A DNA stretch of 64,000 bases. Source: Bisporella sp. PMI_857 (Eukaryota; Ascomycota; Leotiomycetes; Helotiales; Helotiaceae). The stretch is from contig JAJSPD010000123.1 of NCBI GenBank assembly GCA_021307315.1, positions 1 to 64,000 of the forward strand. The letters are read 5' to 3'. A model generated the notes under the pieces. The model saw only the letters and a program-made list of their open reading frames with translations. It did not search any database and had not been told where the DNA came from. Both the position numbers and the translations under genes were made by a program. Positions 22,325 to 34,738 of the stretch are shown here, one piece after another (the stretch's first letter is position 1; each line of letters begins with the position of its first letter).

Positions 22325-24750
22325 TCACTCAAACTTAGCAATAGGAAATTGGGCGATGTGAAGTTTTGCCGCTCCAAATGGTATCAGCTTCAACGTCGCC
22401 TTTGTGCTTCTATCCACGATTGGGTCTACCGGCGGCAATGCAGCAGTGCCAAGGGTCTCTGGCCAGTCAATGGGATATGCATCCACTTCCAGACGGATAG
22501 GCGATCCACCTCTCGTAAATACGGGGTTGGCTAGCTTTGTGTTTTTTGGGCAGTCCTCAGAGACTTTGAGCGTCGACGGATCAATAGCATATCGCCATTC
22601 TGAAGTTGGTTCGAGAACGTAGTCTTTTGAATGGGGGCTGACTTCCGAGTTATCCAGAGGAGTGCGGTCAGTCCAGTTAAGAGGCTGATGAGGTGTATAC
22701 AAGTACTCAATGTCAGCGGCGTAGAGTAGAGGGCCTCGATACACTCCGATTGTTTGGTTGCGCGTCACGGTAGTTATTTCCATGGGAAGTTGAACCGAGA
22801 GAGATGTTTGACCTTTCTTAACAAAGAAGCGATGGAGACCGTTGCCAACAGTGAAGTTTTTAGCTTCATCGCCTGCAAGATGCACCTTAGCTTTCTGCTT
22901 GACTGTCCACTCTGGAATTCTAACATAAAAGTTGAAGTCGGTTTCAGAGTTGATTTTATAACGGAGTTCGTCAGAGAAAGGATAATTCGTGTCACAGCTA
23001 ACTGTCGATAAATATTAGCCTCGTTCAGAAGGATAATGTTGCAGGTTACACATACTTGTCACTGCTTTACCTTTCAAATCTGTTTTTACAGACGTTGGGC
23101 CAAGCAACATATGGACAAGGTCGTCATCGCCTTTCTTCACATATGAGGATGCGACGTACTTTGGGTATCCCTGCGGGTGGTTTACAGTGCAGCAGGGCTA
23201 GCGTATGTCAGTGCTGGGGTACAAACCGCAGGCACCTTCTACTCACAAAATTCGGCTCAAGCCCGTAAGTGTTTGCATATGTAACAACATTAAAAAATGG
23301 GTTCGCCGTAAGGTTCTTAGACCAAGGCTCGTTGGTCTGCGTCACATATTGATGTGCCCACCCTAAGTTCATGTCAGCGTTGTTACCTATGTGAGGTGAG
23401 GACTTTGTCGCCTACAATCCGGGCTCATTGCCGCCGGAAGAGCATTGAAAGCAGCGAGTTCCACTCTATCGGCAAACTTATTTTCACCGTAGAATCGGTA
23501 GAGATACGCGTACGAGAACATGGATTCCACAGCCATGCAGAGTTCCGACCTACAGATGGTTATCAGCGTTTTATTCCTAGGAATGTACGTTGAGCTTACC
23601 CCCTTTGAGGGCTAAGGCCACCAAGATGCTCATCACCGATTATAGAACCCGAGAGGGAGGTCTGATATTCAAGGGTCATGTTTACAGCATCATACGTCTG
23701 CTGGATGAGGCTAGAGTTCTTGTTCCAGCGGTACAAAACTGTTGGATATCGGAGACCTTGTCATGTAAGCATACACCAGTCAATAGCCGAATAAGGAGCC
23801 ATCAGGATCATTATTACCTTCAGCAAGATTGACACCATGAGTAAAGCCACTGGTCTTGAATGTTCCTGTGCCCAACTTCGGGAAGACACCGTTAACAAAG
23901 AAGGTCGTCCAGTCGCGGCTACCCTTGCGGCCCCCTTCGAACATAAGCTCAATAGTCTCCCATATAGCTTCTTCATTACCTCGAGGGTGATTTTCGTAGA
24001 GCCACATAAGGGATATTGGAAGCTCGTGTGTTCGGGAAACCCCAAATCCATAAGGATCAAACTTGTCGCCTTTGTCGCGATTTTGTAACAAGCCCGTGAA
24101 GCTGTCTTTCAACATTGAGTGTACAAGAGCGACAAATTTGTGCATAGCATCAACAATGCGGTCGGTTTGAGTTAAGTCTGCTTCAGCATATTGCTATTTT
24201 GTCAGCATGTTAGAGTAAGAATACGGTTTCTATACCCACCACAAGGCCAAAACAGAGAAGGCTTCGAGCCCAAATACCACGTGTTTGCCTTGTCTTTTCA
24301 GGGCCTAGCCAACCATCTTCCGCTTGATTCTCTAGAGTGTAGTCTAGGAACTCTCTTGCCTGGGTCTTTAATCGCTGGTCATCGAGTACCCAGGCTAGGG
24401 GGACTATGTAATTGAACCAGTACGGAGCTGATTCATGGAGCTCGCTATACTCGAAGTCTCCTCCTAGCCAGGTCGAGCGAGCAACGTATCTGTAAAAGTC
24501 GTACAAGTGTCCCCCTAATCCATCGGCTGACAACTGGATCTGGTCACGAAGCCACCCGGAGGGAGTTATCGATCCTAGGGGCAGGCTGCCATACTTGAAC
24601 GGCACAAGGGCTGTCACTATTAATGATTACTCTGTATGAATGCATCAAGCTAAACGCACTTTTGACGTCTTGATCCGTTGCATTTGACCCAGCGACTTGG
24701 TTGACCATAGCTAAGTTTAGAAAAAGCAAGACACAGAGTAGATTTTTCAT
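22325..24750 (-). CDS. GH127-like (DUF1680) beta-L-arabinofuranosidase-type enzyme, eight exons
   Basis: Exons (minus): 24750-24660, 24610-24240, 24193-23818, 23756-23600, 23549-23416, 23362-23247, 23197-23056, 23001-22325, giving 687 residues with all phases matching. Introns are 46-62 nt and GT-AG. A signal peptide (MKNLLCVLLFLNLAMVNQVAG) precedes VPFKYGSLPLGSITPSGWL, the usual start of the DUF1680 catalytic (alpha/alpha)6 barrel. Later blocks are LGGLSPQRGSELCMAVESM, the Cys-rich stretch PCCTVNHPQGYPKY, and a beta-sandwich C-terminus (FNFYVRIPEW). In the family Glu in TELC-type motifs and nearby Cys residues form the Zn-dependent site; SELCMAVE and PCCTVN keep these. It likely cleaves beta-arabinofuranosides or related sugars outside the cell. 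The exact substrate cannot be read from sequence. Confidence 0.88.
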
Positions 24751-26993
24751 AGCCACATGCAATTCGTGATGTACATTTACACATTACTGTCGTAAAAGAG
24801 CAAACCCACAACTTATAAACAATATGGCCATGAAATAGTGAACAACCTAGCTATGGGGTACTTCTTTCCCCACCCAAAACCTCCGAGAGTGGTGAGAGTT
24901 GTGGAGTAAATGTGGAGGAGACAGGCGGGGTTACCACCCGAAACTTGTCCCGGTTCGTGGGACTAAAAGATGCAGTTCTTAATTCTCTGTGCTCCAACCT
25001 CAGGTTTTTCTATACTCAGGATCCGCTCAGGATCCCATGAATGATTACACCATTCCCCTATTAGGAAGTACAAAATTTCTCGTACCTCACTAGCCCTTAT
25101 ATGTCACTAACATCAGTTAGTGTTTCGAAAGGCCAAACGGCTCCTGGTTCAGTGCCACCTCATGAGTTACTTCATATATGCGCTAAATTATTTTGCGACT
25201 ACTCAACTAGCGGCTCGACTAATGACACCAATCCACGCCTTAGTCCTAAGCACTTTTGTACTGTACATGAAATTAGGTTCCAAAATCATCGGGAAGGCAT
25301 CCGGTACTTATCCCGATTTAGCCACAACAAGGGTAGGACTCAAACATCAATAGCCGAGCCTGTCTTATTATTATTTGCAACCCATTTTCTTCATTCAAGC
25401 ATTCATCAAGGAGACATCCGGAAATTGTTTCTCAGCCTTCTGGTAGGCTACGGTCTCCCCCAATGCACTGCTCCAGCTATCATTACTCTCAAAGCAGTCC
25501 GCAGACCAATTCAAGGGGGCGATCAAAGTCCGCATTTGGGGCTACCTTGCCGTCGGCTAGGTTTGCACCTCGCGCTCCTCTTTGCAGTTTTTGCAGTGCG
25601 GGCAGCTTAGGGCCACTGTAATAAAAACAATTGTTAGTGAATCAACAAATATAATATGCCTTTTTACGTTAAAAATGCATATATCAAGCGGCATTATTCC
25701 TTTTTAACTTATTGACACTTTCGTTTTTAATCCGATTTGCTTATGCGCGCCTTTTTTTCATCGATAGAAGCTCTCTTTCATATTATTTAGTATCTGCATA
25801 GTCCTTTAATAATGCTTTGATATGATAGGAGTGCACTTAGGAAAAGTATGTGACAATGAGTATTAAAGCATGTATTCTTTCAGTCCAACGCTACCGCGCC
25901 ACGATCTTCTTGGAGAGTACTTGACGTAATATCAAATCTCAAATCTCAAGCTCCACGGCTAGAAAAGAGCACCCAACTCTTACCAGCGGCCAGCTTGACT
26001 CTCCTTTACTCAGTGGTAGGAAGCCAAGTCTTTGGAGCTGCTAGCTGAACCGCTGTCACTTATGACCCACTAACTGAGAAAACAAGAGTATAATTCTGAT
26101 GCCTGGCTATTATCTGAACGTTCATGGCTCAGAGTGGAGAAAGTTACAAACGAGGTCCTAAATTTGATCTAAACTAGCGCTGCCACTTTAGCAATTCTCG
26201 ATGCTGGCGAGAAAAGAGAGAAACGTTACCCTAGAGCTGCCACAAGCTTCTAATAAAATATATTTCTACACTAGATATAGCATGCAGATATATATATGCG
26301 TTTGTGTGTGCATGGAATGCACAACTAAACTGATGTGCATCAAGCGTCATCAGGACGCTTTGTAAAGTATGATAGGTTTTGACCCCCACTCTAGTCCAGG
26401 GTGTAATCTTAATCAGACTGCATTCTATGGTGCCTCATACAAGGAAGAGCCTCAGAGAATTCAAAGTGGGACAAGTGAATAAAGCGGTATTAGCCATGGC
26501 ACTGATAACGAAGCATTCTTTACCTCGAGAAATGAGCTCTAGAATAAATTCTTATACAGCTACAGCAAAAAGCACGAATACCTAATGAATAGCAGATATC
26601 AAGAGACTTCCCAGCTAATACTGGGGTAGGAGCCAATGGGAATCAGTGGCATAGCCAGTGCGCCAATGGTGATAAATGGATTCAACCCCTTATGTCGGAG
26701 ACGTATCAAAGATTGATCAACGTAGATAATAGTTTACTCAAGAAATCTGGAGACACGGGAACCCTATGGAAAATATATAATACGAAGCTATTGGCTGGCA
26801 TAACTAGGATTACTTGAATCAACTCCAATCACCAGAAGTTGTAGAGGCCTTGTCCTACTTGGTATATACAAAAAGCACAAAGTCTAAGCTCAATAGATCC
26901 AGTGGTGAGGGCTATCAGTCCGTTTTAGAGCTAGCGTGTTGTAGAATTATGTTTATAGGGACCTACGAACGGGTGATAAAATTTCCGAGGAGC
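24751..26993. other. 2.2-kb intergenic tract, no intact gene
   Basis: The first few hundred bases are the GH127-like promoter. A GCGGGG at about 24926 fits the CreA SYGGRG pattern and a TTTAGCC (GGCTAAA on the minus strand) lies at 25317-25323, about 570 bp upstream. The open frame at 25101-25610 (169 codons) has no recognisable motif. Around 26600-26800 the plus strand reads GANGNQWHSQCANGDKWIQ in one frame, which looks like decayed coding DNA of unknown family. Confidence 0.4.
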
Positions 26994-28450
26994 TTAAGGA
27001 TAGTGCGACAGCTGTGCTGTACCTCCGGGTTGTGAAAGTTGGATCTGCTGCACTGAGTAGTCCATTGCTTGTTGTGGCTGGGTCTGATGGCCGATGACTT
27101 TCTGGTGCTGAGAAGCTTTAGGATTTAGTAGTGACGACCGTCTATGGAATCCAGCGAGCTGGGGTTGCATTGGCGGTCCTGGAATGACTTGCTGTTGAGA
27201 TGGGGCCTGAGAATTGAAATGCAGCGTCTGTCCCTGAATGCCATTGTGCCGAAATTGATTCTGCTTGGCTTGAATATTAGCCGTCAACTGATGCTGAACG
27301 TTACGGACGGAAGCAAAACTAGATCTTGAACTTTCCACCAGAGTCGGTGGGAGATTTAGTGGCTGACTGTTCACATTTGCATGTGATGGAAACTATACTT
27401 CAGTATTCGACAATGTAGAGCTGTTGTTCATGTTCTGCGCGGCAAGGGCAAGATTATTAATCCTCTGTCGCTCGGCCAGGGTTTGGCGTTGGTCTATAAA
27501 CAAGTTAGCTATCTATTTTTCTCGTGGATGACGCAAACATACAAGTCGGCAGGCCGCGGGGCAGAGATGCAGGCGGTGGCAGTTCCACTATCTTGCGGCC
27601 GCCTAGAATGGTTAGAGCGAATAGTATCTTATGCTCGCAAATCGACTTTTTGCTAATGAGAATATCATAAGCCGGGTTTTGTACGGCGGAAACTAGAAAG
27701 TGCATGTTCTTGAAAGTCTTACTAGAGTTCGGAAACTCTTCAGGATCGCCACGCCATGTCAACTCCACGGCTCCTCGAGCATATACTTCCTCCCCAGATG
27801 CACTCTGAGATCCACGCTCCTCCTCCTCCTTCGTCAGTGGCAGAAGGTCCTCGGTGATTCCAAGCTCAGTCAAGATCTGTACAGGAACCCGGTTCCCAGA
27901 AGAACATCCGGTGTCAATAGTGGCAATATATTCTTTCCATTTTCCATTTCGCCATGCCATATTTTTTACGCTTTGACTTGATCTTGATTGGCGGCGTGAA
28001 ATCAGGAACCTATTTTTGCTGGTTAGTACTGCAATGATTCTACGATGGTTCAGGACAAACCTTTGCCTCTTGCGGTAGTCCATATGAAAATGCCGCAGAC
28101 GCTAATGGTGGGAAAACACGGTTGGCATCTTCTATGATCTCTTGTCTAAGTCCACTCGTTGCTGTATAGCCGCTGAAGAAATACCAAAATATTTGTCGAA
28201 GCCCCGAAGGTCTATCCCTATTTGGAGCAGATCCGGCATCTTTATCTACCTTGACAAATCCGAAGAGGCTACCGAAAGACATCTGCGTAGCTGATCTGAG
28301 TTGAGAAGCATTGTAGCCCCACGCCTGATACCGCTTTTGATAACATTCTGGGATTGAGGAACCGTAGCTTGTGTATTTTGTTGGGCAGATGGTGTAGTAG
28401 TGTTCGAGGTTGTGTGCTGTGGGGAGTCGTTTGCTAATAAAGTAGCAGAG
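26994..28450 (-). pseudogene. fungal retropepsin-like aspartic protease domain protein, damaged
   Basis: Reading on the minus strand, an exon beginning at about 28450 encodes YQKRYQAWGYNASQL and MSFGSLFGFVKVDKDAGSA, then an intron with GT-AG ends joins ...GLPQEAK to VPDFTPPIK. A frameshift in the A-rich stretch near 27960 is needed to reach the retropepsin core EYIATIDTGCSSGN (active DTG) and the flap-side AYDILISKKSI. A further intron (about 27541-27493) leads to RQTLAERQRINNLALAAQN, a TAG after LSNTEV, then a Gln-rich tail (PQQAMDYSVQQIQL) ending at 26994. There is no reverse transcriptase, integrase or LTR nearby, so this is a host-type retropepsin gene rather than a retrotransposon. One indel and one stop suggest loss of function. 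The upstream exons are unresolved. Confidence 0.55.
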
Positions 28451-30131
28451 CTATTATCGGCTGCATCATGGTTGGGCATCTTTGAACCTATTATATCTTG
28501 ACAAAATATTAGCATACATCAAACAACACTACTTCTAGAACCACAGGTGTCTCGTACTTGTTTTGCTTAAGGTTTCTGCTCGCAGTAATTGATTCGACTG
28601 CGCTTCGCCTGAGCCAAATTCCTAGCAGAGTTTAGGTGGACAAAAGTAAGAATTGTAGTAGAAGGGAGAATGACACAAAAAGGAAAGAAGTCAATAGCGG
28701 CAGGCTCAGCAAGACCTGCCACACTTATTGCAGCTCCCGCCCCCATCCCTATGGTGCGCAGGTCAGCACAGTACACGGTTTTTGCTCACCGAGCGGCGCC
28801 ATCGCCTTAGCCTTGTGTAATGATTCAAAAAGTGCGGCCGCCTAGGGAAAGAACGCAGCAAAACCGTCAAGGAAATAATAATCCGAGCACGCCAACTTGC
28901 TTTTCATGACGTTATGGGCCATGGCAGCCATCGTGGTGTCATTTGACATTGATAGGGCTTTTGGGAAGGCTCTGAGAATCTTGCTTCCGCTTGCCAGGAA
29001 ATGCTCGTCGCTCCAGGATATTGCTGACAATGACGGATGGATAGGCTGAAACACGATAAAGGTAGCGCTAGGGAATAGTCCCGCCAACCAAACACCTTCC
29101 ACATTGAATCTCAAGATTGGCCACTATACGATAATAGATAGCAAAGACTTGTATCTTGCATACACGTGTGTGTGTAAGTGCATGTGCATATACCTGTACA
29201 TGTATCCTCCAGAGGGGGATTGCGAAGATTGAGGTTCTGCCCATCAGTTGTTGTGTTGTGTCCAGGGCTAGTGAGGCTGTACGAAGCCAGCAAGCTGCCT
29301 CAGGCTTGAACATTGGCAAAGACAAAGGCTCCCATTGTTTTGCTAGAAATTCCCATTCTATTTCGGATGTTTCTTCATTTTACCTACAACGTTCTTAATT
29401 CACTCCTCTCCATGCTGCACTTCGCTGGGCATTTAGGATTAAGTTACCGGTTTGGAAGAGCAACACACCGGTTGCCGGAGATCATCACCCAGACAGGTCA
29501 AAGTCGAGCGCTGCACTCATGTTCAAAGCTCCCTGGTCGAATCTCGGAAATCCAACGAGTGGGGGGTGAGTAGGCTGTCTTGCCGTGGTATCAAGTGCCA
29601 GATCCATAATGGTACAGTGAAGTCACCAAACCTGTGGGGTACCTAGGGTCGCTCGTCTCACGTGACGTCACTCTGCTTATTCGACGGGAGTCCCCTGGGG
29701 CGGTCGCCGGTCAGATATGATCTGTTTGGCCTTGTTGTATGCTATGCTGTATTGGAATATTAGGATATTGAAGGTCGGGTTCGCATTTCAGACAAAGTGG
29801 GAAACCAGGCTTTTATAGAATGAAGGTAGCTACTCCACTTTCTGACGATTTCGCGCTTATTCGATGAAAAAAAGAGAAGCCTGAAGATGTGTTGGCACGT
29901 ACTGCAAGTCAGCTGCAGTCTCCCTGTATCTCCAATAAAATCTGAGATCCACCTGCACAGCTGCTTGGAAGTAGTTTTTCATTCGATTATATCTCCGCCT
30001 CATTTTTTGGTACTCGGGCATTAGAGTGAGGCTGAGCTCCAAAATGTACCTTCAAGAATTGTTGATTCTCCTTCAACATGATCCTCTTTGCCCTTGATCA
30101 TGTTTTAGGGACTTAAAAGGTTCATTCCTTC
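28451..30131. other. intergenic DNA with an unassigned minus-strand coding-like segment
   Basis: Between 28842 and 29114 the minus strand reads ISWSDEHFLASGSKILRAF and MAHNVMKSKLACSDYYFLD, which looks like real protein but without a family I know. It could be upstream exons of the damaged gene at 26994-28450 or a separate relic. A GT/AC-rich microsatellite (TGTGTGTGTAAGTGCATG) lies near 29165-29185. The stretch before 30131 should include the DUF6594 gene promoter. Confidence 0.4.
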
Positions 30132-31241
30132 ATGGCTGCTGCTCCGGAACCTATACCGCTCCGGCCTGTGCCGCGCAGCGGCGCGACTGTTGAAGGTCTC
30201 ATGGACGAGGTTGGTCCTCCTCGTGGGTATCCCCAGGTTGCGACATTTATGGCAAATTACCCCGAGATGGCAATGGTGCGGCGGTTTAGAGGCCTGAATG
30301 CGAGGAATCTTCTATACCTCCAAGCAGAGCTCGTGCAGATTGAGAAGGAGCTACTTAAGTGCGAAAAGGACGACGCCGCCGACAGACATGATGTGCGGAA
30401 ACCGTACTTTGCCAAGGACCTCAGATGGCTTATTGGATTTGAAATGGCAGACAAAAATTACAAACAGTTTGATCTAATCCAGAGAATGAGGCAGAAGCTC
30501 AAGGAGTACAGTATGACCCATCTACCTCGCACACTTAAGCAGGAATTAAAACTGAAATTCTTGACTTTTAGATGATGTCCTGATACAACAGACGACCCTA
30601 ACCAAAATTTCAAACCCATCAGATCATAACTCGAAAGTCATGCAAGAGTGGTTCTCGAGAGAAGATAGGGCTAATTGGCCGCTTGAGGGAGATGATGCAT
30701 CAATATGGGGCCATGACCCTGACGAGTCGAAATGCGATCCAGGAACCTCAAGATATATCGAAGATTTAATCGCCATCAGTGACGTCAGCAGTGATGTAGA
30801 TCGCACCACTGCCTGGCTTGCAGAGAAGTTCGTCCCTAACTACTATGCAAAAATTGCAAACCGTTTTCGGAAGGGTATTCCCCCTTATCGACAAAGAAGT
30901 CTGCACCGATTCACGTTAATCGTTGCAACTACGCTTTCCTCGCTCCTCCCTGTTCTGAGCATTGCGGTCCTGTATATTGTACATAGTATGCCTGCTCGGT
31001 TGGGTATAATAGCTGGATTCACAGCGGCGTTCTCTCTAGTCTTGACGGTTATTACGAGTGCTAAGCGAGCGGAGAATTTCGCTGCCACTGCTGCGTATGT
31101 TCTTACACTATTTTCTTTTGCACCCTTTTACTATACGGTCGAGCATAGAGTTGATCTAACGTGTTATTCAAACTACACAGGTTTGCTGCTGTACAAGTGG
31201 TTTTTGTAGGCAGTACTGGGAGCAGCAGCAATGTTCCTTAA
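30132..31241 (+). CDS. DUF6594 family membrane protein, three exons
   Basis: Exons 30132-30510, 30572-31094 and 31181-31241 give 320 residues in phase. Introns are 61 and 86 nt with GTATGA...TTTAG and GTATGT...ACAG ends. The N-terminal cytosolic part has GYPQVATFMANYPEMAMVRRF and LLYLQAELVQIEKELLK, the hallmark of DUF6594. The C-terminus has three predicted membrane helices: FTLIVATTLSSLLPVLSIAV, ARLGIIAGFTAAFSLVLTVI and AENFAATAAFAAVQVVFVG. The last helix depends on the second intron; without it the frame runs into an unlikely tail. The function of the family is unknown; members are widespread and amplified in Pezizomycotina. It is intact. Confidence 0.85.
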
Positions 31242-31605
31242 AGACAATACATTTCACACATTTAATAGGAACAAAACAACATCGCTCGTGACCGTGATAG
31301 ACTATGATAATTTGTGCTACCCGTTCGTCAGGCAAGGAGTGGGCTGCAATCTTATCAAGATCCATGATTTCAAATGTCCGCTTTTATATCCATGCTGCTA
31401 TCATATGTTTGTATCCACAATATTAAGAGGAATTTCATGCTCCTCGTATTATTTGTTTATCCGTTGCTCCCTGCCACGGAATGAATTACATTAGTTACTA
31501 GTGATTTAGTATTAGACAACGCTGATCTCAGCAAGTACTCTGAAGTCCACCTTCATTTTCCAAATTCTTGCTCCTTGTTCCAAGCTCCACTTTCTTCCTC
31601 CTGAG
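31242..31605. other. convergent 3-prime spacer
   Basis: Spacer between the convergent DUF6594 and subtilase genes. No gene is recognised. The small open frame continuing to 31494 lacks any family feature. Confidence 0.4.
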
Positions 31606-34600
31606 TTAGAGCTTGAGAACATCAAACTCCGGAGTAGGAAATACATCCCAATTATCAGAGCGTGTAGGCTCTCCAAACGGTATCAAAGCTGCAAACCGCA
31701 TCTTATATTTCCCAGGCGCGATTTGTGTCCCGTTTGCGAGTCTCCCCAACCACCACAGTTCAACACCATACAGACCTACGATATCCCTCGGCAGGTTCTT
31801 CAGCGGCAACGCGGTCAAATCATTTGCATCATCTACACTAGGATCGAACACTGACTTCATTGGTGCTTTTGCCCACGATGTTGCAGATCCTACATACCCC
31901 GCTTGCCCAACTACCGGTGGATATTTCCAATCCCGCTCTGACCATTTTGAATCGAAGATATCCCAGCGTAGTTCGGTGGTCGCATAGTTTAATCGCGTAT
32001 ACAAATTTGGGAAATCTTGCGCAGTGACTGAGAGGTCGAACGTGAAGTTGTTCTTCTGGGAAAAGGGGGTTGCTGCCGGTGTGGATATGATGCGTGGAAA
32101 TCCGATGGGGTATTGAAACATGATACCTAGATTTTTGGCCAGGTCGGCTGCGAGCCCTAGATAAGGTACTCCCAGTGTTTCACCGTTGTTTCCTTTGATG
32201 AGCACTTTGCCACTGTAGACGGGAAGCTTTGTGGCGTCGAGTCCTTCAGGGTACTTGAAAGAGAATGAGGCTTTCTTGGTCTGACCCGGTTGTACGGTAA
32301 AGGATCCACCTGGGAAGGAGATACTGGGTACCATCTTCTGCGGACTGAAGCTCACATCCTCAAGCCAGGCAATACGCGGAGACGCCCAGACATCAGGATC
32401 TGTGACATATGTATTCATTCCGCCAAAATCCTGCATCTCGAATGTGTACGTGACAGGTTTGTTGCCCTTGTTTGTGATATCCACATTATGGTATCTGCTG
32501 AAGTGGTGCGTATCGTTCAGAGCAAACTTAGAGAATGAAAGAGTTGTATCGTAATCAAGGATTTTGGTTGCATTGATGAGTCCCGTGCCGACTTGCGCAA
32601 CTGAGGCATAAAGTCCATAGTCTGTTCCGTCTTCATTGCCATTATCCCATGGTATCGCTTCACCAGATGCAATAATGCGCATAGCGAGGTCTTTTGCAAA
32701 ACCAGCGCCGTTTACGGAACGGCCTCCGTGTTTGCTGATATATAGAGCTGCTACGCCAGCGACGTAGGGGCAGGCCATTGAGGTACCACTTTGGATCGAC
32801 CAGCCGCCGATGTATGTCGAGAAAATCAATCCACCAGGGGCTGCAATATCAGATTTGATAAATAGTTCGTTTGTCGGACCAATAGTAGTGAAGTAGCTTG
32901 CCTTTCCACCATTTGGATAATTCTCTACACCGACCAGGTTCTTGACGGGAGACATAGAAAAGTCTGCAGTGACATTGCCGCCAGCTTTGATTGTTCCAAT
33001 TATTGCAGCGCCAGCCTCAGCAGTAATCATGGATAGGATTGGCAGTCCCTCGTCAAAACCTGGAGTAGGGATCGTCAGAGGGTCTTCATTATTGTACACC
33101 ATCAGGTGTGTTGCTCCAAATGCTGCAACATTTGCTTGTTTATCTGAGAAGTTGCAACCCCCTCGGCGCACCAGTACAATTACGTTGGTCAAGTTTGAGG
33201 TACCTGCTGGTAACGGGCTGCAAGCGTCGTTCAAGACAGCAGTATCGAGACCTAGAGGAAAGATGGGCCAGTCTTTGACTTCGGATGAAGACCAGCTGCT
33301 TTCTTGGGTGGATCTGTAAGCGATGTATGTTGTGTTAGAGTGCTCATCGAGATTAAAGGTGCCAAGAAAAGAGGCTGAAGCGATCACATCAGCTTCCACG
33401 GAGGCAACTATTGAGATACGAAGTCAGCATTTTTAACTAGAGAATGCATATCTTCTGCTCCGTACGTATTAGGTAACCCAATCAGCGTTATTGCGGTCAA
33501 AAGCCAAAAAGCTCTTGTCACGATTTCTCACGATTTTGTACTTACTTGCAAGGACATGTTCTCCCGAAGAGCCGCTGCTGGCAGCATAAGGCCCTGCTTG
33601 ACCGTCATTACCAGCCGAAATGGTTACGACAACTCCTTGGTCCACAAGTCGAGAAGCAACGACAGCCCAAGCGTTGTCAGTCCAACCATTCAAACCACCA
33701 ATCGAAGAGGTGATGATGTCGGCACCGTCGTTATAGGCCATGAGAAAGGCATCGATCAGAGTCTCTTCGTCTGTGCCGCTCGATCGACTGAATACTTTGT
33801 ATACAAATAAGGTTGCGTCAGGAGCCACTCCAACTATTTTGTCACTATCTGCTGCAATGATGCCTGAGACGTGAGTTCCATGACCTTGCTGGTCGATTGG
33901 ATCAGCATCAGGAGTCTTCTCGGCAGTCTCTGGCCAGACTAGCAAACACTATTAGTCAAAGGGCATGTGACTTGAACTCTGCAGTGCCCTTACATTCATT
34001 GCCTACAAGATCATAGCCACCAGCAACCTTAAAGCCCGGGCCAAAACCACCTCCCAGAGCGGGATGAGTGTAATCGACTCCTGTATCCACAACAGCCACA
34101 ACGACACCCTTGCCTCGGACTCCGGCAGCATGTAGCTTGTCGACGCCAGTCATGTGGTGAATCGAATAATTCATGGCCGTAGCGTCATGGCTGAAAATCG
34201 CATGAGGCTCATTTGGAGCAAGCATAATTTTCTTGGAGGTCCATGCCTGAGAAACTGGGTCTAAAGCCCTCAGCGAGTCCAAGTTTTCTTTCTCAGCTGA
34301 AACCGCAGCGCCTTTGAAGATATCGCTGTCGAACACTTTTAGCACTTTAGTGCCAGTTTTTGAGCCGAGTTCACTGGCAGCTTTTTGGACATCAACACCC
34401 TAACGTTGTTAGCAACAATGAACGAGTATCTGTTAAAATGGGTTAAAGGCACAGGTCAAGGCATATGACAGCTCATGTCCCGGAAATAGGAAGCCAAACT
34501 AGTACCAATAACTCACTTCAGAGAACTCAACAATAAACCGTTTTGCCTCAACAGCGGTCTTAATATCTGTTTCAGTTGGAACAGTGTCGTCATCACGGCG

Positions 34601-34738
34601 GACATGTGAGCGTGAGCTACCACTAAGTAAGTCGGTACCCAGGATATGAAGGAATAATCTAGTTTCATGGACTGCTTACTGGACGGCTAGAGAACTGCCT
34701 ACGACACTCAGCCCAACAAGCAGAGTCGAGAACCGCAT
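31606..34738 (-). CDS. secreted subtilisin-like serine protease (S8) with PA insert, five exons
   Basis: Exons (minus): 34738-34680, 34622-34517, 34399-33994, 33938-33546, 33407-31606, giving 921 residues in phase. A signal peptide (MRFSTLLVGLSVVGSSLAV) is followed by an I9-type propeptide (AKRFIVEFSE, GVDVQKAASELGSK). The catalytic triad is complete: Asp in VVAVVDTGVDYTHP, His in GHGTHVSGI and Ser in SGTSMACPYVAG. A PA domain (LVRRGGCNFSDKQANV, YNNEDP) sits between His and Ser, and a long beta-rich Fn3-like C-terminus follows, as in Vpr/C5a-peptidase-like fungal subtilases. It should mature outside the cell and degrade proteins or peptides, possibly host ones. No stop or frameshift is present, unlike most genes at the left of the window. 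Confidence 0.93.

Noticed and set aside
25101..25610. 169-codon open frame as a gene
   Set aside because: No recognisable domain, signal peptide or splice context; amino-acid pattern looks like chance.
26994..28450. LTR retrotransposon on the basis of the retropepsin motif
   Set aside because: No LTRs, reverse transcriptase, RNase H or integrase; introns are present.
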